A stretch of 31,635 bases of DNA from a virus (IMGVR_UViG_3300010160_002536:1-31635), one strand, 5' to 3'; counted from the stretch's first letter, positions 6,923 to 13,861 are shown. Translations and numbers: made by a program. Notes: generated by a model not told the origin, from the letters alone.

Positions 6923-7534
6923 TTAATTCTCCGTATGAATTTTAAAATTGGTTGCAAGGCTAACCCGCAAATTATCGCTATTGTTCTGTTCCACATGATG
7001 TAAGAACCAACCTGGAAAAATTATATAGTCGCCTTTTTTTGGTGTGTATCTAAATTGTGTTTGAAATATATTGGCAGTTTTGGTTACAGCCACCGACGTG
7101 TTTCTCGAAGACCCTACATCAGACAACACCAACGGGCTATTATCATCTGTCAAATACACCACTGATGAAAAAACTGATCCCGGATGATTGTGCAATATGT
7201 TATAATCGTTTTTCAAATTAAAATTGAACCAGGAGTTTCCTGGCTCAATTTCAAACAGTTCCGATGTTTTATAACTATGATTCACACCTTCTCGAATTAA
7301 GCCAGATAATACTCCAAGCAATTTTTGGAATTCATCTGAATTCGAGTAGTGGTCAACATTGTGAGGCCAAAACGAATTGCTTTGCCATCCGCCACGATTT
7401 GATACAGCAACTCCAGCAGGTTGATCTTGTTTTATCTCGTTTGCAAATGCAAACAATTTTTCAAGATCAACACCTCCGAGTTCTCCAATCCATACAGCAT
7501 CTTTGAATGGAACAATTTCAGTTATTGTAAGCAT
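6923..7534 (-). CDS. 2OG-Fe(II) oxygenase family protein (2OG-FeII_Oxy_5 type)
   Basis: A 203-residue protein with the layout of the phage 2-oxoglutarate/iron dioxygenase family. The N-terminal part has WFNFNLKNDYNILHNHPGSV, with candidate iron ligands H115 and H117, and a strand SVVYL. The C-terminal part has GDYIIFPGWFLHHVEQN with distal H180 and an R190-V-S-L-A-T-N-F end that would bind 2OG. These are the family's expected motifs. Such phage proteins are abundant in aquatic viruses, and substrates are largely unknown. The ATG overlaps the stop of the metallophosphoesterase gene (TAATG). It is the only oxygenase-like gene in the left half; four more lie in the right half, from a different branch. 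Confidence 0.88.
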   Translation of the reverse strand: MLTITEIVPFKDAVWIGELGGVDLEKLFAFANEIKQDQPAGVAVSNRGGWQSNSFWPHNVDHYSNSDEFQKLLGVLSGLIREGVNHSYKTSELFEIEPGNSWFNFNLKNDYNILHNHPGSVFSSVVYLTDDNSPLVLSDVGSSRNTSVAVTKTANIFQTQFRYTPKKGDYIIFPGWFLHHVEQNNSDNLRVSLATNFKIHTEN

Positions 7535-8388
7535 TACACTTCCAATAAAATATTTGGGTTCCAGCCTGTATCTTCGCTGTAACCATCGTTTTCGTAACCA
7601 CGTGGGTTACATACAACTCTAGTTTCACCAATCATGTAATCAAACGGATGATGGGTGTGTCCGTGTACCCACAGTTTGATCTGTGGACGATCCAGGATGA
7701 ATTCACTCAAGTCACTGTGGTAAGCACCGTTCATCAAAGTTTCATGTTTGTATCCTTCATGGACACTTTGGAAACTTGGACTGTGATGTCCTACAACAAC
7801 AAACTTTTCATCAGGCCGTTCTGCCACTACAGTTTTAATGTAGCCAAGCATATGACGATGACGAACCACTGTGTCGTAAGGCTTGAGGTTAGTATAACCT
7901 TCAAGATCCTTTTTGATAACACGGAAGTCATTCATCATGTCACGTACTGAATGAAGTGTCAGCGGGTCGCCTTTGTTCATGTCAGTCCACAATGTACCAC
8001 CAATGAAAGTTACATCATCAATTTTCTTTGAGCCTGCTTCAAGAAAGTAGACGTTGGGAAACTTGGCACACTCATTGCTAAGTGTAGTTAAACTTTGATT
8101 CCACTTACCGTGATAGAACTCATGGTTACCGGCAACGTATATAACATGTGGAAACTGGAAACTACAACGCTTCAAAAAGTCACGAAATCGCTGAGCAGTT
8201 TGTTGTCTGCGTCCGAGCCCTTCCAAGTTAACATTGGAATACATGCTATAGTCCATCTCAGGATGATCGTGAAGATCCGTGGCAACCATAATGTCGCCGG
8301 CAAGAATCAAAACATCATAGTTTTGATCATTTGGAATCATGATATCGGAAAACTCCAAATGGAGATCCGATACAAGTTTAATCCTCAT
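7534..8388 (-). CDS. Calcineurin-like metallophosphoesterase
   Basis: Start placed at the ATG at 8388 (MRIKLVSDLHLEF), which begins directly with the first metal-binding strand. The longer in-frame extension would overlap the upstream gene by over 130 bases and encodes an unlikely basic leader. The 284-residue protein has all the metallophosphoesterase motifs: D8-x-H10, G-D32 (LAGDIMVATD), GNHE (87-90), VVGHHSPS, and VHGHTHHPFDY near the C-terminus. These would form a two-metal site for hydrolysing phosphodiesters or monoesters. The size fits small bacterial and phage phosphoesterases of the Icc/YfcE class; substrate unknown. It is coupled to the oxygenase downstream (TAATG). Confidence 0.92.
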   Translation of the reverse strand: MRIKLVSDLHLEFSDIMIPNDQNYDVLILAGDIMVATDLHDHPEMDYSMYSNVNLEGLGRRQQTAQRFRDFLKRCSFQFPHVIYVAGNHEFYHGKWNQSLTTLSNECAKFPNVYFLEAGSKKIDDVTFIGGTLWTDMNKGDPLTLHSVRDMMNDFRVIKKDLEGYTNLKPYDTVVRHRHMLGYIKTVVAERPDEKFVVVGHHSPSFQSVHEGYKHETLMNGAYHSDLSEFILDRPQIKLWVHGHTHHPFDYMIGETRVVCNPRGYENDGYSEDTGWNPNILLEV

Positions 8389-8980
8389 CGTCTTCTTTCT
8401 CAAATGGCCAAGATGTACCTTGACTTTCCAAAACAAAATTTTGAGCATCTTTTTTAGTGAGACGCCCCGCTTCAACTTCTGCAATAGCATGACGCAATGC
8501 TTCTTCAACAAGCTCGTTAAAAGTCATATCACGCTCATGCGCTAGTTTCATATATTGTAACAGTTCTTCATCCGAAAAGTCAACCGGAACCTGCACCCGT
8601 GTATCATAAGTCTCACCAGCACGAATTGCCAGTGCCTTTTGGATGAAGTCATTCACTATATCCAAATCAACATAGTCAACGCAATCCCACGCTTCATTCA
8701 AATTAACATCACGAGCTAGTGCTTCCTTGCGATGTTTTTCCTGATTTTTTGGATTGATCATACGATAAGCACGGTCATTAGTATAGTCGCACATACTGAC
8801 TTCGTATACTTTTTGGCTCTTGGTACTGAACACAATACTGAAACTGTAGCCGCCTGCACCATGGACACCATTCCAAGAATCTAGTGTATAGGCGTTTGGG
8901 CCGTAACAACTCCAACCATATTCACTGCCTTCGGTAATTTTATAGTCAACCAATTCCATCCATTCTTTCATTGTAATCAT
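8378..8980 (-). CDS. Unknown protein with a possible C-terminal ribbon-helix-helix segment
   Basis: A 200-residue cytoplasmic protein. The N-terminal half (1-100) is aromatic and acidic (MKEWMELVDYKITEGSEYGW, YSFSIVFSTKSQKVYEV), suggesting a small alpha/beta domain. The C-terminal half contains VQVPVDFSDEELLQYMKLAH, a strand followed by two helices (DMTFNELVEEALRHAI), which resembles a ribbon-helix-helix DNA-binding unit. The last residues are very acidic. No full-length family is recognised. The start overlaps the stop of the small membrane gene (ATGA), and its stop lies eleven bases inside the metallophosphoesterase gene. Confidence 0.72.
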   Translation of the reverse strand: MITMKEWMELVDYKITEGSEYGWSCYGPNAYTLDSWNGVHGAGGYSFSIVFSTKSQKVYEVSMCDYTNDRAYRMINPKNQEKHRKEALARDVNLNEAWDCVDYVDLDIVNDFIQKALAIRAGETYDTRVQVPVDFSDEELLQYMKLAHERDMTFNELVEEALRHAIAEVEAGRLTKKDAQNFVLESQGTSWPFEKEDDED

Positions 8981-9138
8981 TGTACTAATCCTTCTTTACG
9001 TTGATAAAAAGTAACTTCAATCCAGCCAATCAAGGCCACCAGCCAGCCTGCGTTTGCAGGAGTTTCCCAAGTGGCAAATACTTGAAAAACGCACATTATT
9101 AAAATTGCAATTGATAAAATTTGTTTAAGTTTAATCAT
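8977..9138 (-). CDS. Small two-helix membrane protein
   Basis: A 53-residue protein with two hydrophobic segments: residues 5-21 (KQILSIAILIMCVFQVF) and 31-47 (GWLVALIGWIEVTFYQ), separated by a short polar loop TWETPANA. This is a hairpin-like inner-membrane protein. Both ends are in ATGA overlaps with neighbouring genes, which strongly supports translation. No family recognised. A cleaved signal is less likely given the second segment. Confidence 0.7.
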   Translation of the reverse strand: MIKLKQILSIAILIMCVFQVFATWETPANAGWLVALIGWIEVTFYQRKEGLVQ

Positions 9139-9575
9139 AACTCTAATCCATCCTTTCTACATTGTTCTTCAATTCGAGCATTACGCTCTGCTTCATGTAC
9201 ATCACACAATGTACGCACCCAGCCACCACTACGGCGTTTACCAATACCGCCACAAACCTCGCAGGCAATATCTGCCCAAGATTCTGCCATACTAACTAGC
9301 CCATGAACATAGTCATCTCCGCCTTCATAGTAGAATCGTAGTCCGCCAAATTTTTCTTTAACTTGCATTACAACAACTTGTGGGCAAACTTCAGTTTCCC
9401 TGTTAGCAAATTCAATGTGTTGCTGGATGCTAGAACTTAATCGTTCAATGATTGGATACCAGCCCTTGCCTACAGCAAACCCGCCGTACTTGCCCTCATA
9501 CATTTTAGGATAGGACTTCTCCAAACGTTGGGCAAATGTTTCATAATCTATAAATTCTTGATCTTCATTGTTCAT
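9135..9575 (-). CDS. Phage protein with CxxC...CxxH zinc-finger-like motif
   Basis: A 146-residue protein. The central part VMQVKEKFGGLRFYY (69-83) is a turn frequently seen in phage hypotheticals. The C-terminal part has C105-E-V-C108, about fifteen residues, then C124-D-V-H127, a likely zinc-binding module. The rest is helical and charged. Function unknown; zinc-finger and helical composition suggest nucleic-acid or protein contact. It precedes the small membrane gene with an ATGA overlap. Confidence 0.74.
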   Translation of the reverse strand: MNNEDQEFIDYETFAQRLEKSYPKMYEGKYGGFAVGKGWYPIIERLSSSIQQHIEFANRETEVCPQVVVMQVKEKFGGLRFYYEGGDDYVHGLVSMAESWADIACEVCGGIGKRRSGGWVRTLCDVHEAERNARIEEQCRKDGLEL

Positions 9576-9576
9576 A

Positions 9577-9744
9577 TTAATGTACCGATTCCTTTGCGTC
9601 TACTGTACATTCAACAACCCAATTGTTGAATTGTGTAAACTTATTAACTTCGATACCTAACCCAACTGCTTCATTTACAAAATGTTGTAACAGTGAATTG
9701 TACAACTCGTCGGGCATGGTATTTTTATCAAATTTGATTTTCAT
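9577..9744 (-). CDS. Small hypothetical protein
   Basis: A 55-residue protein starting MKIKFDKNTMPDELYNSLLQ, with one cysteine and no membrane segment; an alpha/beta pattern ends in WVVECTVDAKESVH. A TAGGA ribosome site lies seven bases before the ATG, formed by the end of the preceding gene. The stop lies one base before the next ATG. No family recognised. Its position in a gapless operon and its good ribosome site make it credible. Confidence 0.66.
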   Translation of the reverse strand: MKIKFDKNTMPDELYNSLLQHFVNEAVGLGIEVNKFTQFNNWVVECTVDAKESVH

Positions 9745-9751
9745 ATTAATC

Positions 9752-9970
9752 CTAATCGTAAGCTACACCGGGCATTTGTTTCTTGCCTTCCCAATGTTCT
9801 CGAGTTACGCATAAACCTTTGTGACGTACTTTCATTGGATGATCTAAATTAGTCAATTGTATTTTCACAGCTTCACAATCTTTTTGACTATTGAAGCCTA
9901 CAGTATTCTTCCCCATGAAGTCTCCAGCAGGGCTATACATTGCTATGATTAAAATCCAGGAGTATGTCAT
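9752..9970 (-). CDS. Small hypothetical protein
   Basis: A 72-residue protein that opens with a moderately hydrophobic stretch (MTYSWILIIAMYSPAGDFM), which may be a signal or membrane anchor, followed by a segment with two cysteines (C32 and C54) that could form a disulphide if exported. The start overlaps the stop of the preceding gene (ATGA). No family recognised. Confidence 0.62.
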   Translation of the reverse strand: MTYSWILIIAMYSPAGDFMGKNTVGFNSQKDCEAVKIQLTNLDHPMKVRHKGLCVTREHWEGKKQMPGVAYD

Positions 9971-10659
9971 TGTGCCGCCTTTACGTAGTTAAGTCTAGTA
10001 ACATCGTTGCCGTGCTTCCAGTGTTTAGAGTGATCTTTAACTTTGGCTTTGACAATAATACATGCACCCAACTGCAAGTTAGTTTTGTTTAGCCAAGAGC
10101 ACATCTTACTGTTGATTATAGCATCTATATTGTAACCTTCAAAGTTTTTTGACTTGATTGAGGAAATTATTTCTGCATCCAAGTCTTTAAGATTACTACC
10201 AATATCTGACAAGTAACCTTCTTCAACTGACCGTGCGGCCTTCTTAACTTTAGATTGAGCAATGTCTCTTACATATACACTGGGCAAGCAAGCCACATAA
10301 CCAAATTGATTTTGTTTAACTGTATCGCCCGACAGTATTGTGTTTATATTAGTTTGAAAATCATTCTCACCTTCGATAGCACTGAACAAGAATTTTCGAA
10401 AATGTTTTTTGATTTCTTCTGCTAGAGCAGTATCTTCGGCAAGTACCTTTAAAGGCATTGGTGCTTCTTTAGGATCGGCAGTCCAAATGGCAGGATCGAG
10501 TGTACACAACATCATTAATTTATTGGTCTGTTTGGAATACATGTAGATATTGTCGTCCGAGTAAACAGCCTGTGCTTCCTTGATATAAGCACCGTTTACT
10601 CGTTGTGCCGCACAAGCCAGCTCTAGAACTTGTTGGGTTGGAAACTCTTTGTTAGCCAT
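9967..10659 (-). CDS. Conserved-looking phage protein, possible OB-fold C-terminus
   Basis: A 230-residue cytoplasmic protein, first gene after the promoter at 10693-10721. The N-terminus (KEFPTQQVLELACAAQRVNG) is helical. The middle has several acidic helices (EEIKKHFRKFLFSAIEGEND). The last 40 residues (NLQLGACIIVKAKVKDHSKH then DVTRLNYVKAAQ) show a beta pattern of the kind found at the end of phage DNA-metabolism proteins with an OB-type domain. That reading is a guess from pattern only. It may act in replication given its promoter and position, but no catalytic motif is visible. Confidence 0.72.
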   Translation of the reverse strand: MANKEFPTQQVLELACAAQRVNGAYIKEAQAVYSDDNIYMYSKQTNKLMMLCTLDPAIWTADPKEAPMPLKVLAEDTALAEEIKKHFRKFLFSAIEGENDFQTNINTILSGDTVKQNQFGYVACLPSVYVRDIAQSKVKKAARSVEEGYLSDIGSNLKDLDAEIISSIKSKNFEGYNIDAIINSKMCSWLNKTNLQLGACIIVKAKVKDHSKHWKHGNDVTRLNYVKAAQ

Positions 10660-10692
10660 TTTGCTCTCTGTATGTGAGTTAATATACTTTGT

Positions 10693-10721
10693 ATTTTACA
10701 CGAAGACGGCATCTGTGTCAA
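10693..10721 (-). promoter_or_regulatory. Near-consensus sigma70-type promoter nested over a stop codon
   Basis: On the minus strand TTGACA (10721-10716), 17 bases, TAAAAT (10698-10693), an 11/12 match with ideal spacing. The -35 box lies in the last codons of the metallopeptidase-like gene and the -10 box contains that gene's TAA stop. Predicted start is near 10686, 27 bases before the ATG at 10659. Confidence 0.78.
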
Positions 10722-11364
10722 TCTTTTGCAGGCGTACATAGACCTTTTTGGTTAGCCGTTTGATTACAGGATTGGTTAAATCTCCAAACTGTCCAAAATA
10801 AGAAGCCAAACACGGACTAACGAATTTGCCATTAAACTTTAATTTGGCTAGAGAAGATACCCTATGCATATATCGTAATGCACGATATTTTCCTAAAGCA
10901 CGACATAGTTCAACGGCTATGCTAAATGCATAAGCATCAATTTCGTCGTCTTCTTCTAAATAATCTTTGTAGGGTTTTTTAACGTAGTCTGAATAGATTA
11001 CATATTTTCGTTTTACGCTTTGTCGTTGGTGTTTGAATTCATGTATAGTGGCGTCAAAAATTTGAATTAAGAATTCTGTAGTTTGTGTAGTATCCCAAAT
11101 AACTGTATTATCAAAATTATGATGCACAACTACTTCTATAGGTGTTTCGTTATTTTGATCTTCTTCGGCATCATAATATGCGTTAACATAAAATTCTTCG
11201 GGCCCTAGTACTTTATCTCTAGTGGATTTAATTTTTAAATTAAATTTTGCCAACCTAAATTCTCTACGAAGAGATACTACTAGATTTTGGAAACTGGAAC
11301 CGAGTTTACTTTTGCGTCTAACTTGATTGCAAACAGCACTGACAGTTTCCATTACGGCATTCAT
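10696..11364 (-). CDS. Putative zinc metallopeptidase-like protein (HExxH), second paralogue
   Basis: A 222-residue protein with HEFKH (108-112) in DATIHEFKHQRQ and a downstream EEDDEIDAYAFSIAVEL (137-154). Shared with the 241-residue protein at 2278-3003 are H-E-x-x-H-Q-R-Q, the acidic D-E-x-x-A-x-A-F-x-x-A-x-E-L and the C-terminal NPVIKRL segment. In this copy the histidine of the 'A-H-A-F' is tyrosine, so the conserved glutamate (E141) is the better third-ligand candidate. The N-terminus carries a basic run QVRRKSK. No signal peptide. The ATG comes one base after the IF-1 stop, so the two are probably co-translated. Confidence 0.74.
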   Translation of the reverse strand: MNAVMETVSAVCNQVRRKSKLGSSFQNLVVSLRREFRLAKFNLKIKSTRDKVLGPEEFYVNAYYDAEEDQNNETPIEVVVHHNFDNTVIWDTTQTTEFLIQIFDATIHEFKHQRQSVKRKYVIYSDYVKKPYKDYLEEDDEIDAYAFSIAVELCRALGKYRALRYMHRVSSLAKLKFNGKFVSPCLASYFGQFGDLTNPVIKRLTKKVYVRLQKIDTDAVFV

Positions 11365-11365
11365 T

Positions 11366-11584
11366 TTATAACCTATACGTTACGCGACCTTTTGATAAAT
11401 CATAAGTGCTTACTTCCACTCGGACTTTATCGCCTAAAATAATTTTAATTTTGTGTTGTTTTAATCTGCCACCTAGATAAGCCAATATGATATGTTGATT
11501 ATCGTCCAACTGTACTCTGTACATGTTACCAGGCAATACTTCAGTAACCTGTCCAGTTAATTCAAGTAAGTCGTCTTTACTCAT
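11366..11584 (-). CDS. infA: Translation initiation factor IF-1
   Basis: A 72-residue protein exactly the length of bacterial IF-1 and aligning along its whole length: LLELTGQVTEVLPGNMYRVQ corresponds to the first strands, then a strand with AYLGGRLKQHKIKIILGDKV and the family end VEVSTYDLSKGRVTYRL (compare the Y-D-L-S-K-G-R ending of bacterial IF-1). It is an OB-fold protein that occupies the ribosomal A site during initiation. The ATG overlaps the stop of the AbrB-like gene (ATGA). No other host-type ribosomal genes are nearby, and the context is otherwise viral, so a phage-borne IF-1 is likely. The second basic stretch is less arginine-rich than in E. coli. Confidence 0.94.
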   Translation of the reverse strand: MSKDDLLELTGQVTEVLPGNMYRVQLDDNQHIILAYLGGRLKQHKIKIILGDKVRVEVSTYDLSKGRVTYRL

Positions 11585-11751
11585 GCTTTGCTAATGATCA
11601 TTTTTCCATTTTCCACCTGAATATTCAGTGTAGTACCTTCAACCCATCCTTGTGCTTCGCAAATCTCCGGTGGAATTTTCATCATGACATTATCCGGGTC
11701 TCCAGGAATATCTTCAAAAATTTCTTCTGCTAAAAATGTTAGTTTTTCCAT
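11581..11751 (-). CDS. AbrB/MazE/SpoVT-type small DNA-binding protein
   Basis: A 56-residue protein. Its core reads MMKIPPEICEAQGWVEGTTL then NIQVENGKMIISKA, the swapped-hairpin pattern of AbrB-like domains (x-K-I-P-x-E-I, G-W-x-x-G-x-x-L-x-I, x-x-G-x-x-I). The leading part IFEDIPGDPDNV is the acidic extension seen in phage members. There is no toxin gene next to it, so it is more likely a small regulator than an antitoxin. It precedes IF-1 with an ATGA overlap. The ribosome site is weak (a 13-base gap after the previous stop). Confidence 0.8.
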   Translation of the reverse strand: MEKLTFLAEEIFEDIPGDPDNVMMKIPPEICEAQGWVEGTTLNIQVENGKMIISKA

Positions 11752-11764
11752 AATAGTATTTACT

Positions 11765-12319
11765 TTATAGTTCTTCGTCTTTATAAGGAACTGGTCTCCA
11801 TCCCAATCGATTTAAATCTAATTCAATTTCTTCAGTTACTTGACCTTCTGGAACATAGGTACGACCATCAGAGACATCCGGCACAGTTCCATCTAAACCA
11901 TTGCCTAATTCTGGATTGCCAATACCGCTACAATACCAATCGATGTAGTCACCTTGTTCTCGCATGTTTGCAACAATGCCACCGGCACTACGCCAACTGC
12001 AACCCCAATTTTCTTCTTTCATTTCTGGCCATAGATCTCGTTTGCGCCATTCCTGATTGCACATTGCGGCATACAAGTTTTGAGCATAGTTATCACTGGT
12101 CTTGACTTTATCGCAAATCCATTTGGTACTACGGAGGTCATACTCCATATTATCCTGTTGCCATTCTGGATCTTTTAGTTGTTCTGCTTCCTGTTCTCGC
12201 CAAGATTTATACATAGCAACATATTCAGGATTAGGAAGTTTACCCTCTTCCTCACAGCGTTTAACATACCCTTCTTTTTGAAAGGTATGTCGTTCTGGAC
12301 TTGATGCTATTTTTTTCAT
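11765..12319 (-). CDS. Tryptophan-rich phage protein of unknown function
   Basis: A 184-residue cytoplasmic protein with an N-terminal charged helical part (EGYVKRCEEEGKLPNPEYVAM) and a conserved-looking core WGCSWRSAGGIVANMREQGD followed by YIDWYCSGIG. Several W and C residues cluster there. The C-terminus is acidic (EEIELDLNRLGWRPVPYKDE). I recall the C-S-W-R-x-A-G-G core from marine phage hypotheticals, but no function is attached to it. The ATG overlaps the stop of the secreted HExxH gene (ATGA). Confidence 0.74.
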   Translation of the reverse strand: MKKIASSPERHTFQKEGYVKRCEEEGKLPNPEYVAMYKSWREQEAEQLKDPEWQQDNMEYDLRSTKWICDKVKTSDNYAQNLYAAMCNQEWRKRDLWPEMKEENWGCSWRSAGGIVANMREQGDYIDWYCSGIGNPELGNGLDGTVPDVSDGRTYVPEGQVTEEIELDLNRLGWRPVPYKDEEL

Positions 12320-12648
12320 TTATGGAAATTGCCTTGGAAACAATGCCGGACTTCGTGACCTACTGTATCGTGGTCTGTAGTCTTTGCTGTGATAATAGTA
12401 CACATATTAGTTTTGTTTGGAGTAGTGTTAGACCAAAAAGAACAACCGTCCATCTTTTGGCCTGAACCTAATCTTGCAAAACCGCCGTTGCCACGATTTT
12501 TACTTTCAGTATCGCAAGCTTCGAATACATTGTCAACTTGTATCCACTTGATGGTACTAGTTGTAACAACATTAGAATTTGTAGAAAACTGTTCGCTAGC
12601 CTGAACTGTTCCCACAAACATTAACAATACTATCAGTGCCTTTTTCAT
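12316..12648 (-). CDS. Small secreted protein with C-terminal HExxH motif
   Basis: A 110-residue protein with a signal peptide (MKKALIVLLMFVGTVQA, cleavage before S18). The mature part has four cysteines (C45, C69, C83, C103), fitting two disulphides, and ends in TVGHEVRHCFQGNFHK, with H98-E99-x-x-H102 and another histidine (H109) seven residues on. That spacing could bind a metal, so a tiny periplasmic metallohydrolase is possible, although the domain is short for a peptidase. It is the first protein gene after the tRNA-like gene. A GAGG site lies six bases before its ATG. Confidence 0.75.
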   Translation of the reverse strand: MKKALIVLLMFVGTVQASEQFSTNSNVVTTSTIKWIQVDNVFEACDTESKNRGNGGFARLGSGQKMDGCSFWSNTTPNKTNMCTIITAKTTDHDTVGHEVRHCFQGNFHK

Positions 12649-12677
12649 ATGTGCCTCTTTCTGTGTGTAATTAAAAA

Positions 12678-12773
12678 TGGTGTAGATGGTAGGATTCGAA
12701 CCTACAAAGGCAGCTAATAGCCTAGCCCTGTTCCCAGCAAGCTGGAGGTCTACCAGATTCCACTCACATCTAC
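12678..12773 (-). tRNA. tRNA-like gene, class II and Leu-like, identity uncertain (non-canonical anticodon arm)
   Basis: Read on the minus strand, 96 bases end in an encoded CCA. The acceptor stem is GTAGATG/CATCTAC (7 bp, perfect) with discriminator A. The T arm is GTAGG-TTCGAAT-CCTAC (perfect). The D region GTGGAATCTGGTAGAC resembles leucine tRNAs, and a hairpin AGG-GCTA/TAGC-(TG)-CCT fits a long class II variable arm. Class II with discriminator A favours leucine. However, I cannot fold a normal 5-bp anticodon stem with a 7-base loop in CCTCCAGCTTGCTGGGAAC; the best options give a 6-base loop (TCCA/TGGG) or a 2-base loop (CCAGC/GCTGG). It may be an unusual or degenerate tRNA. The 5' end coincides with the start predicted from the promoter 12780-12808. 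Confidence 0.72.
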
Positions 12774-12779
12774 CATGTA

Positions 12780-12808
12780 ATTATATAGCCATTTTGGATT
12801 AAAGTCAA
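12780..12808 (-). promoter_or_regulatory. Near-consensus sigma70-type promoter for the tRNA-like gene and downstream operon
   Basis: On the minus strand TTGACT (12808-12803), 17 bases, TATAAT (12785-12780), an 11/12 match with ideal spacing. The seventh base after the -10 box is 12773, the 5' G of the tRNA-like gene. The flank AGCATTTGAC is close to that of the 4623-4651 promoter. The rest of the 92-base divergent gap (12774-12865) shows no clear plus-strand consensus promoter, only GTTAAATA just before the gene at 12866. Confidence 0.83.
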
Positions 12809-12865
12809 ATGCTTTTGGTGACCTCATAATTTTTTGGCTAGTAATATAGCGGTTAAATATACGCG

Positions 12866-13861
12866 ATGAACTTTACAGATATTCCATTCAAGAATATTGT
12901 ACGTTTTGGACAGCGTACAATGTTAACCAAACCATTATTTTCTACCAGTTGGATCCTAGGTAGGTTTTGTAACTATAATTGTAGTTACTGTTGGCCCTAT
13001 GCTCGCAGTGACCAAATGGATCACCAACCATTTGAAGTATATAAATCTACTGTAGACGAGATTAAGCGTCAAGCACGAGCCAATGGGTTTAACCAGTTCC
13101 ACTGGTCGTTCAGTGGAGGTGAGCCTACTGCATATAAACATTTACTAGAACTAACCAAATACTTGGATGACGGAGTACAAACGCCCTATCAAAGTATACA
13201 CATGACAACTAATTTGTCGCCAGGAAGTAAGTGGTGGAACACTTGGTGTACTAATACTGAAATGCTACAACGCAGGAGTATCACGGCCAGTTATCACGAT
13301 GAGTTTGCCAAAGAGCAAGAGTTTGGCGACAAGTGTTTACAGTTAATGTATGAACTAGTACATGTTACAATCAATCAAGTAATGGTGCCTGAAAAGTTTT
13401 ATGAGTTATACGACCGCATGGAACGATTTCATAGCCGAGGCATCAACGTTACATTGAAACCGCAAAGCAATCCGTCAGCAACCGCAATTGTAGAGGGGTA
13501 TAATGAGGATATGATATATAAAATGCAAACAGGGTTTCCTCAACGTACCGATGATGAGGAAGTTTATCAAGTGGCGTTATACGATTCACAAGGTGACGAA
13601 TACCTATTTGACCAAGCTGAAAGGTTTAATGCTTTTGGATTTAATGAATTTACCAATTGGACTTGTAATTCGGGTTATCAAAGTGTTATAATAAGAGGTA
13701 ATGAAGTAAAACGATCGTATAGCTGTTATGACGTCCCGTTAGGAACATTACAAGATTTTAAACTTTTTACAACTCCGGTGACTTGCACAACTCCTAGATG
13801 TGTTAGTTCTGCGGATTCAAAAATACCAAAAATAAAACAGGAGAATAATTTTGGAAAGTAA
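12866..13861 (+). CDS. Radical SAM protein with C-terminal cysteine cluster
   Basis: A 331-residue protein. The [4Fe-4S] motif is FCNYNCSYC with C35, C39 and C42 (CX3CX2C), followed by the SAM-contacting strand FSGGEPT (82-88). The middle keeps the barrel pattern (MTTNLSP, TASYHDEF, INQVMVPEKF). The C-terminus has further cysteines (TCNSGY, SYSCYDV, TCTTPRC) that could hold a second iron-sulphur cluster of twitch/SPASM type. It shares this design with the 300-residue protein at 21710-22612. It opens the long plus-strand operon; the next gene starts inside its 3' end. No clear Shine-Dalgarno precedes its ATG. Reaction unknown: radical SAM enzymes make a 5'-deoxyadenosyl radical. Confidence 0.9.
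   Translation: MNFTDIPFKNIVRFGQRTMLTKPLFSTSWILGRFCNYNCSYCWPYARSDQMDHQPFEVYKSTVDEIKRQARANGFNQFHWSFSGGEPTAYKHLLELTKYLDDGVQTPYQSIHMTTNLSPGSKWWNTWCTNTEMLQRRSITASYHDEFAKEQEFGDKCLQLMYELVHVTINQVMVPEKFYELYDRMERFHSRGINVTLKPQSNPSATAIVEGYNEDMIYKMQTGFPQRTDDEEVYQVALYDSQGDEYLFDQAERFNAFGFNEFTNWTCNSGYQSVIIRGNEVKRSYSCYDVPLGTLQDFKLFTTPVTCTTPRCVSSADSKIPKIKQENNFGK

Noticed and set aside
8554-8583. TTGACT-N18-TACAAT on the minus strand before the metallophosphoesterase gene
   Set aside because: Within coding sequence, two hexamer mismatches and a long spacer; not comparable with the near-perfect promoters listed.
12678-12773. tRNA 3' end as a phage attachment site
   Set aside because: No integrase, excisionase or second copy of the tRNA end was seen, and the gene has its own promoter.
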